Of a DNA stretch of 64,000 nt, positions 49,824-60,847 are shown piece after piece; position 1 is the first letter of the stretch, and each line of letters begins with the position of its first letter. Under the pieces are notes generated by a model. That model made no database searches and was not told the DNA's origin. It saw only the letters and a program-made list of their open reading frames with translations. Position numbers and translations under genes: made by a program. Location of the stretch: contig RBZT01000794.1 in assembly GCA_003693705.1 (NCBI GenBank), forward strand, positions 24,430 to 88,429, read 5' to 3'. Source of the DNA: Polymyxa betae. Taxonomy: Eukaryota; Endomyxa; Phytomyxea; Plasmodiophorida; Plasmodiophoridae.

Positions 49824-50030
49824 ATGAGTCTTTGATGTACCTGCACGCCGTATAAGAACAAAGCCCGCAAACGACATTGCGATCTAGTCGCATGTCAACG
49901 TTTCCGCCGTTGGGTGGTCTGTGATGGCTCTCGCTGCGACAGCATTTACGCAGCCAAAACGAGGGAACTATTACTAAAAGATAGTATCGGTATCATCACA
50001 GGCATAACAACGGTGACATTATCAGTTTGA
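49824..50030 (+). pseudogene. small Cys-rich ORF, copy 2 with early stop
   Basis: Same layout as copy 1 (CTCTPYKN, HCDLVACQRFRRWVVCDGSR, CDSIYAAKTRELLL, IITGITTVTLSV) but codon 4 is TGA. The stretch RWVVCDGSRCDSIYA is identical in both copies, while flanking DNA has diverged more. The 3' end overlaps the last 9 bp of the Crypton ORF on the opposite strand. Confidence 0.5.
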
Positions 50031-51599
50031 AAATATCATTCCACCTTCAGCAATCTTCGCGAACAATTGCTGCAGATAAACGTCAGGATCGCCATAATCA
50101 TCATAACGAATCACGACGTTGCCCAGCGCAATTACGTTACGTGTCTGTCGGGAGTCCAGCACACGTTGCGTAACCATTCGCTCGACAAAATTCTTGGCCA
50201 CTAACAAAAAGTCGTCATGATCAAGTGCGTTGATCGTGACGGCCATTGCAGGACCCGGATTGTCAATATGGAATGGACGCCATTTGAATTTGTAGCGCAA
50301 AAGTAAATCGTCGCTACCAAAATATCAGAATCATGAAAATATCATCATTAAATATTACATTGGCGATCTCCAGAAGTGACAATGCGTTAGTGAAACATCT
50401 CTTTGCAGAATTCAGGCTCTTGTGACGGGCAGACATCATGATCTGAGATAGATCGCCTTCACCCCACAACGCCAAAATATATCCCGTTTTCCGCATCGTG
50501 TGAGTCCCCCATGGCCCTTGCCGCTGAATAACATTCGCGACAGTGGTTTTAAATCTGTAAAATGTTTTAAATAAAAATTTAAAATAAAAAAAGTTCGCCG
50601 AAACTTACTTTAAATTGAAGGCCATGTACTTGAGGGGGTTTCCGTTCGCATCAGTAAAAAGAAAACCCTCAGTTTTTCCGCACAAAAATATCCATCCAAG
50701 CAAATGCCTAATTAGACACAGCTCCGGAATTTCGTCATTCCGGTGAATGATCAATTACTTGAAGGATTCATCGGACTTCCCTTTGACTCGGACTCCCAGA
50801 GACATCAAATCGCCGGTACTGCGACTGACCGTCGTCAAACAGGGTATACAATCTTCCAGCTTGAACATGATTCCTTCTTTGGATCGTAACATTAACACGA
50901 TGTGAAACAGAATCATTGTCCAGATCCGATATCCATCCTTCAGATTTCGGGACAGCAGAGAGGTCCTCAGCTGGATCAGTTCGTGGGGTAGCAGGCTTGA
51001 AGACCCCTGCTGCTGATAATCAGGTAAATCGATTTTTGTGACCGCTCATATCGATTCTTGACATTATCCAGCTCACGGGGAGAGCCAGAGCGAAAAAGCC
51101 GCCGCTCATGATGAAAGATACATCCGCCGCCGCGACCAGAATCGAAAACCTCCCAGCAGCGAGGGCATGGCTCATAATATTGGCCAGATTGACCACGAGC
51201 CAAATGCAGCCGCGATAATGCAACCAAAAGTTGGTTACAATTCTCTGGATCGCGCCAAGTCGCGGTCGATAACACTGGGCGCTTCGTAAAAATATCCATA
51301 ACAGGCCCAACTCGACGCCTATTACAGGCATTCGCCATCGTGATATGAACAGGATTCCCTTCCGGCATGACTTTATAATCAATAAAAGCCATAATCGAAT
51401 CCGCGCTCATTGATGGGCAGAATTCCCTCGGCGCCTTCTCACTCATAATAATAAGCGACTCATAATCACCAATTCGTTTTAGAAATAACTCCATCGATTT
51501 ATAATGAGATTGGTATTTATTGATAGAATTCTCCGATAATGGACGAGTTCCGATCAGCGATGTGGCCTCACTGGACCATTCTAATTGCAATCGATTCAT
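50022..51599 (-). mobile_element. Crypton-type tyrosine recombinase element, decayed
   Basis: Read from 51599: SSEATSLIGTRPLSENSINK, YQSHYKSMELFLKRIGDYES, KAPREFCPSMSADSIMAF, GCIFHHERRLFRSGSPREL; then in shifted frame LRTSLLSRNLKDGYRIWTMI, LMLRSKEGIMFKLEDCIP, VSRSTGDLMSLGVRVKG. After an in-frame TAA come LIIHRNDEIPELCLIRHLLG, KTEGFLFTDANGNPLKYM, an intron, and THTMRKTGYILALWGEGDLS with SARHKSLNSAKRCFTNAL. The box-I Arg (LRSKEG) and the H-x-x-R pair are visible; the expected catalytic Tyr position appears as Cys (KRCFTNA). A C-terminal domain ends at 50022 (AEGGMIFSN). At least one stop and one or two frameshifts. Confidence 0.75.
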
Positions 51600-51649
51600 A
51601 ACGCCAACTGATCAGATATAAAGCGCTCTTGAGATATTGATAAAGACTG

Positions 51650-52389
51650 CATCAGCCGCGAACTGGAAACTCGATCTCGTCTAATCTCCTCCTTGAATGG
51701 AACAGAGGCCAAAACAGCAGCTCCAGTGGGAAGCCCGTGGATTAATCTGCGGGCTCCCTCTGCTCTCTGATCTCGGTGACTTCATCCCCGGGTTCAACAG
51801 GGTTCAACAGGGGGTTCAAACCACGCTTCCAGATACAAAGGTCTTTTTATTTACATACAGAGCGACGGTAATATGGGCTGCAAGTGCAAGTCACGGTACT
51901 GCTGCGGAGTTGTCGGTAAGCTATTATAGTCTAAACAATGTCGGTTGTCAAATCTAATAACATGTTCAAAGGCTGCACTGCAATCACGTGACCGTTATTC
52001 CGCCTACAGCGACCTGTTAATCCTCGAATAAAAATTCGAATCAAAAAGGTCGTAGACGCTGATGATAACCAAACCCGGTTCCCGATTCATATATTCATAA
52101 AAAAACACTTTGGTTGTAGGTTTGATATGCATTATGCAGCTAGTTCAAATCAATTAAGAAAGAGAAATACCGCATCTTCCATGGTCATACACTCATACTT
52201 GTGTTCGTAAATTACTAGGGTATTCCCGCCTACTGTCCTTGAACCTGTGCTGGCTCTCTCATACGTCTACCTGTCTAACACCGTTATATGCAATTACGGT
52301 CCGGTAAAATAACCTTTCCAAATTCTATATAATTTATTGAGATATTTCGTATTTCTCTATGTTCTGATCCTCCTGTTAAAGTTTCTCCT
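51650..52389 (+). other. junction between Crypton and Ty3 element, no gene recognised
   Basis: Contains a short direct repeat (gggttcaacagggttcaacaggg near 51790) and AT-rich sequence. An 86-codon ORF at 51697 lacks any motif. A 5' LTR, gag and protease for the following polymerase were not found here. Confidence 0.4.
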
Positions 52390-55314
52390 TTGATTTTAAA
52401 ACAATTACCTGGTGCTGTTCCTATTTTAGCCAATTCTCGTATCATATCTTCTGTTGCTAGGACCTATATGCGTTGCTGGGTGTCTGAACTCGAAAAGTGT
52501 GGTTCAATCTTCTTCAATCGTAATCCCTCTTGGGCTCTTCTGCCTTGGTTGTCGACCCGTTCAAAAAGCCTCGGATGGTGATCGACATGGTCCCTGCTAA
52601 CAAGACTATGGTAAAATATTACTTCCCCATGCCACATTTACACACATTTGGCTGTCATTTAAAAGATTCTTCTGTTTATTTTCCTCTTGATTGCTTTAAG
52701 GGTTCTTGGCAATTTCCAGTTACTGGTGATCTTGATTGTCAAAGTTTTGTAACTCCTTTTGGCGTTTATACTCCCACTCGAATTTGCCAAGACAATTGCA
52801 ATGGCGTTTTTGCTTTTCAACGTGGCATGCATGAAATTTTTGGAGATCTGATTCCTAACGAATTATTAGTTTGGCTTGATGATTTGCTAGGATTTTCTTA
52901 TTCTCCTGACAAGTTGCTTTCTTTATTGAAAAAGGTTTTTGTTCTTTGTCGTGATTTTAATAAAAAATTGAGTGCTTCCAAATGTTGTTTTTTCATGACT
53001 GAAGCCCTCTGGTGTGGCAATATCTATTCGTCGAATGGGATCTTTCCTGATCCCAAGCGTGTTCAAGCTCTTCAGAACTTCCCTGTCCCTGCTACCGCTG
53101 GAGAACTGATGCAGTTCGTCTGTGCTGCTACGTGGTTGTCATCGGCCATCCCTGATTTTGATCGGAAAGCTGCTCCGCTACGTCAATTACTTGAAGAATG
53201 CTTGAAGAATGCCCCTGTTCGTTCGAAGAAGTTTGCATCCCGCATTCTGCTGTCGGAGGTCGGCTGGAAATCTGAACATGCCGAATCGTTTTCGACTATT
53301 GTGGACTCCATCAAAAATGCTGTTACGTTGGCGTATCCATCTGAAGATCTGGTCCCATGCCTCTTTACGGATGCTAGTAAGGATTTTTGGATGATTGTAA
53401 TAACACAAGTTCCTGTTCAGGATTTACATCTGCCATTTAAAGAGCAGTCGCATCAGCCGCTTGCTTTCTGTTCGGGCGCTTTCAAAGGTCCTTCTAAAAA
53501 CTGGTCTGTTCCTGAGAAAGAAGCCTATCCTATTCAGTATGCTGTTCGTCGCTTTGATTGTCTTCTTTGTACCGGTAAACACCCATTTCGTATTTTCACT
53601 GACCATCGAAATTTAGTATTTATCTATAATCCTGAAAGTGTATCTGTATTCCTTAACCGACATTCTTTGGATAAGGTCCATCGCTGGCGTCTCAATCTGG
53701 ACGGTAAATTTTACTGCATTGAATCTATTTCTGGCGAGGGACAATGTTTTGGCTCACGTTGGGGATTTTCGGATTCTCATTCTGCTTCTCGTGTTTCTTT
53801 ACTTGTTTTTCGTTCTCGCCTTGTTACGAATGCTATAGTTCAACCTTTGCAACAAACTGATTTCGTTTGGCCTAGCTTATCTGAAATTTCTTCAATTCAG
53901 TCTAATTATTTCTCTATTAACGATCATCTTCGTTCCAATTTTACTGTTGAAATAGGGTTTATTTAACTCAATCTCGTACTATTTTCATTCCTCCTGATGC
54001 TTTCGAATTAAAGTTTCGCATTTTGGTGATTTCACATTGTGGCCTTTCTGGACACCGAGGCATCAAAGCTACTTTATCTTCTATTCAGGAACGCTTTTAC
54101 TGGAGTGGACTTGCTGATGATGTATCCTCTTTTTGCAAACAGTGTCTGCATTGCACTGTAAATCGAGGAGGTGAAGTTGTTCCACGTCCCTTTGGCCCGG
54201 CTACCCATGCTGTTGTTCGCAACTCAGTACTTCACTTCGATTATCTACAAATTGATCTATCTCGTAAGAAGCAATTTAAATACCTTTTCGTTGTTCGTGA
54301 CGATTTATCATCGTTTGTTGAATTATTTCCTTGCTTAAATCCTACTGCGTCTTTTGCCGCTGAATGTTTAATTGATTGGATCTCCCGATATGGCATCCCT
54401 TCTATCTTTGTTTCTGATCGTGGTTCTCACTTTCTAAACTCTCTTATTGAAGGCTTATGTTTAAAATTGCACATTTATCATCATTTCACTCTTGCTTACT
54501 GTCCTTGGTCTAATGGCACTATTGAAGTCATTAACCGTCATATTTTGCATGTATTTCGTTCTTTAATTTCTGAATTTCGCCTTGACTTGGTTGATTGGCC
54601 TATTCTTGTTCTTCTGATCCGTTTTGCTTTGAACCATTCTACTCTGTTACCCTGTTTATGGGTCTACCTCCTTCCTCTCCGCTTGATGCCGTTTACAATC
54701 CTCGAACGAAAGCTGTTGTTCCTGTACCGTTGACGCCTCTTCAATTACAAGAGCTTGTATCTGATTTGCAAGCATCGCTTCTTCATTGGCATAAAGATGT
54801 TGAGGAAACTCGGTCGTCGCGAAGTGCTGCTGCTAATCGACGTCGTAAAGCAGTCCTGCCCAACTTCTCTATTTGTGACTATGTTTTGGTTTCGAATGCC
54901 TTGAAAGTTAATCGAAATAAGTTACAAGTTCATTGGTCTGGACCTTTTCGAATCGTTTCCATTAAATCTGATTATGTTTTCACTGTTCGAGATTTATTGT
55001 CTGAGAGACTTTTTGATTGTCATTGTTCTCGTCTTCGTCTTTATTCTGATTCTCAATTAAATGTTACTGAGGAGATTTTGAAACAATTTGCTCATGATGG
55101 TTATGGCTTTGAGATTGATGATATTTTGAATGTTCGTTTTGATTCTCAAATTAATGATTGGGAAATTTTCATCTCGTGGTCTGGCTTTGAATCTGCAGAG
55201 AATACCTGGGAGCCGCTTTCACAACTTCTAAAGGACTGTCCCGTCTTCATCAAGCGCCGTCTCCGGCATGCAGAATTCTGTCCCCCTGAGTTACTCTCTC
55301 TGCTCGACGTCTAA
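52390..55314 (+). mobile_element. Ty3/gypsy chromodomain retrotransposon pol (RT-RNase H-integrase-chromodomain)
   Basis: The RT starts in one frame (CWVSELEKCGSIFFNRNPSW) and shifts at ~52530 to SSALVVDPFKKPRMVIDMVP. It continues through VYFPLDCFKGSWQFPV, VFAFQRGMHEIFGDL and the active site ELLVWLDDLLGFSYS (usual Y/F replaced by W-L-D-D), then RNase H (PCLFTDASKDFWMIVI, RIFTDHRNLVFIYNP). A frameshift near 53735 precedes the integrase: HCGLSGHRGIKATLSSIQER with CKQCLHC, LQIDLSRKKQFKYLFVV, FVSDRGSHF and NGTIEVINRHI supply HHCC and D,D,E. A third frame holds the terminal chromodomain (FEIDDILNVRF, EIFISWSGFESAENTWEPLS). Gag/protease and the 5' LTR are absent, so the copy is defective. Confidence 0.92.
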
Positions 55315-55369
55315 CCTCATCGATTGCGTTCTGTCCGACACTGGATCAAGACTTTAAACTGCCTCCTTC

Positions 55370-55565
55370 CCCTCATCTCTATCTCCGACTCACCTCTATC
55401 TCCATCTCACCTCTATCTCCGACTCACCTCTATCTCCATCTCACCTCTATCTCCGCCTCACCTCTATCTCCACTCCGTCCCACCTCTATCTCCATCTCAC
55501 CTCTATCTCCGCCTCACCTCTATCTCCATCCGTCTCACCTCTATCTCCGCCTCACTTCTGTTTTC
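55370..55565 (+). repeat. CACCTCTATCTCC minisatellite
   Basis: About twelve imperfect ~15-bp units of cacctctatctcc(atct/gact/gcct) directly after the pol stop, followed by an A-rich and AT run. Likely within the 3' untranslated part of the Ty3 element. Confidence 0.9.
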
Positions 55566-55869
55566 GTCTCACCGCAAAAAAAATATATATATATATCAAA
55601 CCCCTGTCATCGTTATTCATTTCTTCTCTACCACCTCTCCTTACCTTTCTTATTTACATCCTACTATCCTTTTTCCTGTTCTGTTCCTGAAGTGTTCTTT
55701 CCTGTTCGTGGTGCTTGTGCTCATGCTGTCCCAATTTGGTGAATCTTGATCTGGCTCATCAATGTCGTCTTCATATTCCTTCCTGCTTCTGTTCTAACTC
55801 ATCAATGCCATCTTCATACTCCTTTCCTGCCCTGTTCTAACTCGGTCTCGTTCAAATGAAGAGGGCGAT

Positions 55870-56090
55870 GTGACGCGAAGTTTTTATTTTTACTTTTAAT
55901 TGTTTACCCTGCTATTGATTTATGAGGTTTCCCCCTAACCTCTCTGCGGACACCGAGACCGCTTCTCTTTCTAATAATACAACTAGAGCTCTTTATCTTT
56001 CTCTCAACACGTGTCAATTCCATCTCTTTTCCATCTCTTTATAATTGGTCTTCCGACCCCCTGGTCGTCTTACTGGGCCCATTACCTGTT
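55870..56090 (+). repeat. possible start of 3' LTR of the Ty3 element
   Basis: TGTGACGCGAAG begins right after the purine-rich aatgaagagggcga, as expected for a polypurine tract-LTR junction. The other LTR copy is not in the window, so its length is unknown. Confidence 0.4.
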
Positions 56091-56676
56091 AAGCTTGGAT
56101 GAAGTTTGATGCTAATGTACATACAGACAACCGATTTCGGGAATGAATATTTGAGTTTATCATGAACTGTATCAGATTTGAGGTTCTCTAAACCTCCGTA
56201 CGCAGTATGGTGCGTACTATCTGATTATATAAACGATAAGACCAGTAATTACTACCAGTATGGACTGTGTAGTATAGCTGTCTCAAATCTGAGACAATTA
56301 CGAAACTGGGTCAATCCACGATGCGGATTGATCCTGCGGACTGATCCTATGGAAGTATCCACGGAGTCCGAATTGTCACTGGGAGAGCCGACTCTCGCCA
56401 CTGGTGTCCCAGTGGCGGCAGAGACTGCGTGAGTCGCTCGCGGAGTCCGGAAAGTCCGGAACTACTCTTGACGGGCCTGAACGAGGTTTGAGGCCTGATA
56501 TTGAATCCCAACAAAACAGAATCCAATTCAACGCTTTATTAAAACGTGTCGCGTTCTCGAGACGAAACCGCTACAGAACGTATCTCAACAAGATAAAACA
56601 CGAGTTCGCCATCAGGCACGCGCCACTGTAGACTGGTCTGACACATGACAAGCCCACTCACTGGGCGGGATTTTGG

Positions 56677-57110
56677 TAGGGCTCCGATCGGTAGTCTCGG
56701 GCGGGTAATTGCCTATTACCGGTATCGTATCCGGTCCGGATACGATACCGGTAGTATCGGCTACCGAAACACGAAATTGTAATAAAGGAGCGGAAACAAC
56801 TTCTACTGTTCATTTTTTTTATGCACGCTTTGCCGAACCATCGAACATTAATGAGCTGAGCGTCTCTGGCCTCAAGGAGTGTCTGCAAAACCCGATCACA
56901 TCTCGAACTCAGTTAAATATTCTTTCAAATGGATGGCGTGACCTAAAGACTATTCAATGAGAGTAACAACGTCAGCCCGTACGCATTTTCAGAAGTCCGT
57001 CATATAAAAGCATCCTGTATTTTTCGGTACCGGGTCGGGTACCGCCCCCGTACCGATACCCGATCCGGACGCCGATACTTCGGTAGTACCCGACCCGCTC
57101 GGAGCCCTAT
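56677..57110 (+). mobile_element. MITE-like element with inverted GGGCTCCGA ends
   Basis: Starts with tagggctccgatcgg and ends with gctcggagcccta in inverted orientation. Just inside the left end is a 37-base near-perfect palindrome (56717-56753, arms of 18 around one T) built from ccggtatcgtatccgg. The right end carries related CCG-rich sequence. The ends resemble hAT-type 'TAGGGCTCCG' termini. The 83-codon ORF between (56709-56960) has no transposase motif. Confidence 0.5.
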
Positions 57111-57304
57111 TTCAACCGCCACGTACTGCAGATCCAGGAATGGAAAGAATGTCCTTGGCAACTTTGCTGCGGTTCGAAAAACTGCTTCGAACGGGGTTTC
57201 CAGAATATCAAGGGGTCAACTGCTGGATGCTCTCAGCGCAAGCTCAGGTACTTTTCCACTTCATTACCTGTTGCTCTGCTACAGTATGGGAGACTATAAA
57301 TTTC

Positions 57305-57408
57305 GGTAGTTTTCGGTACCCGGTCGGACAGCTTCCTAATACCGTACCGTACCGGTATCCGATCCGAACACCGATACTCGGGTAGTATCCGACCGAGTCG
57401 GAGCCCTA
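57305..57408 (+). repeat. second right-end copy of the GGGCTCCGA family
   Basis: About 100 bp similar to 57020-57110 in the same orientation (ggtacccggtcgg...gtatccgaccgagtcggagcccta). Suggests nested or deleted relatives of the element at 56677. Confidence 0.6.
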
Positions 57409-57419
57409 AATTTGGGTAG

Positions 57420-57800
57420 CGCAGCCCGGTGCTGCGTCAAATGTCGGCTCCAATGAATGATGCTTCAAAAACAGCAGTAGAAAGACAGTAATCGAAAAGG
57501 CGAAGATCACGAATGCAGCACCAACAGCGACCGCATCCTCATCCACAATCCATGCTATGTCGCGTTGCAAATCATGATGAAATCTGTTGCAAAGGGTCGC
57601 TTTCTCGCCTTCTTATGACAGTTATCTTTTGTACGGCAGTAACACGGTCCTGCATTGGAGTTGAGAGATGATGTGCAAATCGGCGTCTGGAGACACAAAT
57701 TCACACGGATCTGCCCAAATCAAAATGATAATGTGAGAAACTACGCTGTATTCGCTGTCAATCAAATATGAACACATTGAAAGCAAATAAACCAGTAAAA
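57420..57800 (-). other. possible small Cys-rich membrane-protein remnant
   Basis: On the minus strand one frame reads NLCLQTPICTSSLNSNAGPC and CYCRTKDNCHKKARKRPF, and the next frame a single membrane segment AFVIFAFSITVFLLLFLKHH with LEPTFDAAPG. They could be two exons of a small type I protein, but no clear splice sites or start codon were found. Confidence 0.25.
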
Positions 57801-57864
57801 AAATGGAATTATCAAAAAATGTCGTGCTCCAGCTTGAATACTTAGTTAGTTAAAAATGAGGGCA

Positions 57865-58738
57865 TCTCTTCTAAAAGCGGTTATTTCCAAGAAGGGGCTT
57901 TCTTAAAATGAGCTTTAAGATGATCTAGATGCTCAGGAATGCGGTCGCGAAGACGATCGTCAAATCCTATCAGGACTTATTCATAGAAATCGCCAACTGC
58001 CATCAAGTCGGCCATAGTTTCGCCGCGTAGGTGAAGGCCTTACGATTTGATCACATTCTTAGATCGTATTTTATCAGAAGAAAAAACTTTATTCGAGCAC
58101 AAACTGGGCCTGTATATAGGAACGATATGATGGGTCATTCGACAATCGGAGAGCCGTTTACTTTGTCGATGGAGAGCCATACAGAAAAGTGGCGCTTGAA
58201 GAAAAACATCTATTCGATGATGAAGAGTCATTGCAAACATTGCTGAATGAACTTAATGTTTCCGTTTCCGACGGGCTCGGGCGAAGCTCTGTCCGGCAGC
58301 GACCTTTTCCAGCTTCTTGAACGGCGAGGTTTGTTTCCTTTCTGTTTAAAATGTTGCATTGCTTCTGACTGATCGTCTATCTGTCAGATTCTCAAAACAA
58401 CGAAGACGACAAGGATCTCTATCAGTATGCAATGTTCTGGCTCGAGTTGTCGAAGGATACAAGAAGGTGCAGTTTATTGATCTTGTCTTGTTCTTCGAGG
58501 AATGCAAGAGCCCGTTTGCTGTCCTGTTTGTTGAATTGGCCGGTTCCGTCATTGCGCCTTCTAATGATCATTAGGATTTTAAAAATCTGATTAGCGCGAG
58601 TGTCATTAATCTTTCAGCTATCTGTGGTCGATTGGCAATGTGAGCAAATACCAGCCCCCATCAGATCTGTGCTGTGTAAACAGCAGATGGCTGATTTGCG
58701 ACCTGCAACCAAGCGAGCTTGTGCTGCCGGTCAGTTCT
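57865..58738 (+). pseudogene. FunK1-like kinase array, copy A (kinase-less, truncated)
   Basis: Begins with the unit header (gcggttatttccaagaaggggctttc...). It has the short ORF MLRNAVAKTIVKSYQDLF at 57929, then large internal deletions. It retains HLRAQTG-like and FDDEESLQTLLNELNVS segments, NNEDDKDLYQYAMFWL and the VQFIDLVLFFEECKSPFAVL exon. At 58627 the sequence jumps (atctgtggt|cgattggcaatg) straight to the gene's 3' tail, so the whole kinase region is missing. Confidence 0.8.
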
Positions 58739-60265
58739 CTTCTGAAAGCGATTATTTTCAAGATGGGGCTTTCTTAAAATGAAATTTAAGATGATCTAGA
58801 TGCTCAGAAATGCGGACGCGAAGACGATCGTCAAATCCTATCAGGACTTATTCATGGAAATCGCCAACTGCCATCAAGTCGGCCTTAGTTTCGCCGCGTA
58901 GGTGAAGGCCTTACGATTTGATTACGCCGGCTTCGGGACCAAACCAATCGCACTATCTATCCTAAAACATACAATCTAACACCAAGCTGTAAGTTTATTC
59001 GAATAAAAAAGCACTGCAGAAAGCATTTGCATGAACTACACACGATGGAAAGATGTTGAATATCTTTAACCCCTTCTGGGCGGAGGGTTGCGCCGTCAGA
59101 CACCACCCTGTATCCTCTCTGACACAGAGGATCGGGTCGGGGTCACTCCTTGTCATTCATTTCTCTGTAGACTTCTCTTCATGGGAAAAGGGAAAAACAA
59201 GAAAGTGCAAGCCGTGCCAGCGGCCTGCGCCAGGCACCATCGGTGTCGGATTCTGATATGGTACCCCGTCGTGAATTCTTTGTTGTTGCCGATGTTTAGT
59301 GTACATTCCTAGATCGTATTTTATCAAAAGAAAAAACTCCAGTTGCCAGTCGATATTTGCAATAAGATCATCAGTGTCTGCCGAATATTCTTTGATTTAG
59401 AACACGAACCTGACGACAACTCGCAACTGTTAGACAAAACTGTCCATGAAGTCGGCAACGAACTACAGCTTAGTCCTAATGATGGTCCTTTCCAACTTCA
59501 GGTTAAACGTAAGCTTTCGTTTTGTGTTTTTGTCCATCATTATTTTGTTGCTGGTCGTCATTGTCGAATAGATGCTGATGAGAAGCGATCACCATTCCAG
59601 CTCTGCGTTCATCGCCTGCTTGATTACTGTCGAGCACAAACTGGGACTGTTTATATGAGCGATGTGATGGTTCGTTCGACAATCGGAGAGCCGTTTCCTT
59701 TTGTCGTTGGAGAGCTATACAGAACAGTGGCGCTTGAAGAAAAACATCTATTCGATGATGAAAACTCATTGCAAACATTGCCGAATGAGCTTAATGTTTC
59801 CGTTTTCGATGGTCTTGGGCGAAGCTCTCTCCGGCAGCGACCTTTTCCATCTTCTTGAACGCCGAGGTTTGTTTCCTTTCTGTTTGAAATGATGTTGCAT
59901 TGCTTCTGACTGATCGTGTATCTGTCAGATCCTCAAAACAACAAAGCTGTATGTAGTGTATCAAATTACACGAGTTGTCGAGGATACAAGAAGGTGCAGT
60001 TTATTGACCTTGCCATGTTCTTCGAAAAACGCAAGAGCCCGTTTGCTGTCCTGTTTGTTGAATAATCCGGTTCCGTCATTGCGCCTTCTGATGATCATTA
60101 GGATTTTCAGAATCTGATTAGCGCGAGTGTCATTAAACTTTCAGTTATCTGTGGTCGATTGGCAATGTGAGCAAATACCAGCCCCCCTCAGATCTGTGCT
60201 GTGTAAACAGCAGATGGCTGATTTGCGACCTGCAACCAAGCGAGCTTGTGCTGCCGGTCAGTTCT
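58739..60265 (+). pseudogene. FunK1-like kinase array, copy B (kinase-less)
   Basis: Same header with MLRNADAKTIVKSYQDLF at 58800. A 171-codon frame (59343-59858: ISVCRIFFDLEHEPDDNSQL, LDKTVHEVGNELQLSPNDGP, LDYCRAQTGTVYMSDVMV) covers the N-terminal domain of copy C but is frameshifted at its end. Part of the second exon (YQITRVVEDTRR-type) survives. The identical kinase deletion junction as in copy A occurs at ~60153, followed by the 3' tail. A spacer unit of ~1,527 bp separates copies B and C. Confidence 0.8.
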
Positions 60266-60326
60266 CTCCTGAAAGCGATTATTTTCAAGATGGGGCTTTC
60301 TTAAAATGAGCTTTAAGATGATCTAG

Positions 60327-60428
60327 ATGCTCAGGAATGCGGTCACGAAGACTATCGTCAAATCCTATCAGGACTTATTCATGGAAATCGCCAACCGCAA
60401 TCAAGGCGGCCATAGTTTCGCCGCGTAG
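60327..60428 (+). other. conserved 5' mini-ORF of the array unit
   Basis: An ATG-initiated frame of 33 codons, MLRN-A-x-x-KTIVKSYQDLF...HSFAA, is kept in all three units (57929, 58800, 60327) with one to a few substitutions and the same stop. It may be the first coding exon of the kinase gene or an upstream ORF. A donor that works in all three copies was not found. Confidence 0.4.
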
Positions 60429-60847
60429 ATGAATGCCTTACGATTTGATTACGCCGGCTTCGGGACCAAATTAATCGCACTATCTATCCTAAAACATACA
60501 ATCTAACACCAAGCTGTATGTTTTTTTGAATAAAAAAGCATTGGAGGAAGCAATTGCATGAACTACACACGATGGAAAGATGTTGAATATCTTTAACCCC
60601 TACTTGGCGGAGGGTTGCGCCTTCAGACACCACCCTGTATCATCTCTGACACAGAGGATCGGGTCAGGGTCACTCCTTGTCATTCATTTCTCTATAGATC
60701 TCTCTTCATGGGAAAACGAAAAAACAAAAAAAGGGCAAGCCGTGCCAGCGGCCAGCTCCAACTGGTACCCCGTCATGAATTCTCTTGTTGTTGCCGATGT
60801 TTAGTGTACATTCCTAGATCGTATTTTATCAAAAGAAAAAACTCCAG

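Noticed and set aside
59053-59256. 67-codon ORF in the spacer of array copies B and C (MLNIFNP...)
   Set aside because: Not conserved in frame between the two copies after the first ~40 codons; probably intron or upstream sequence of the kinase-array gene.
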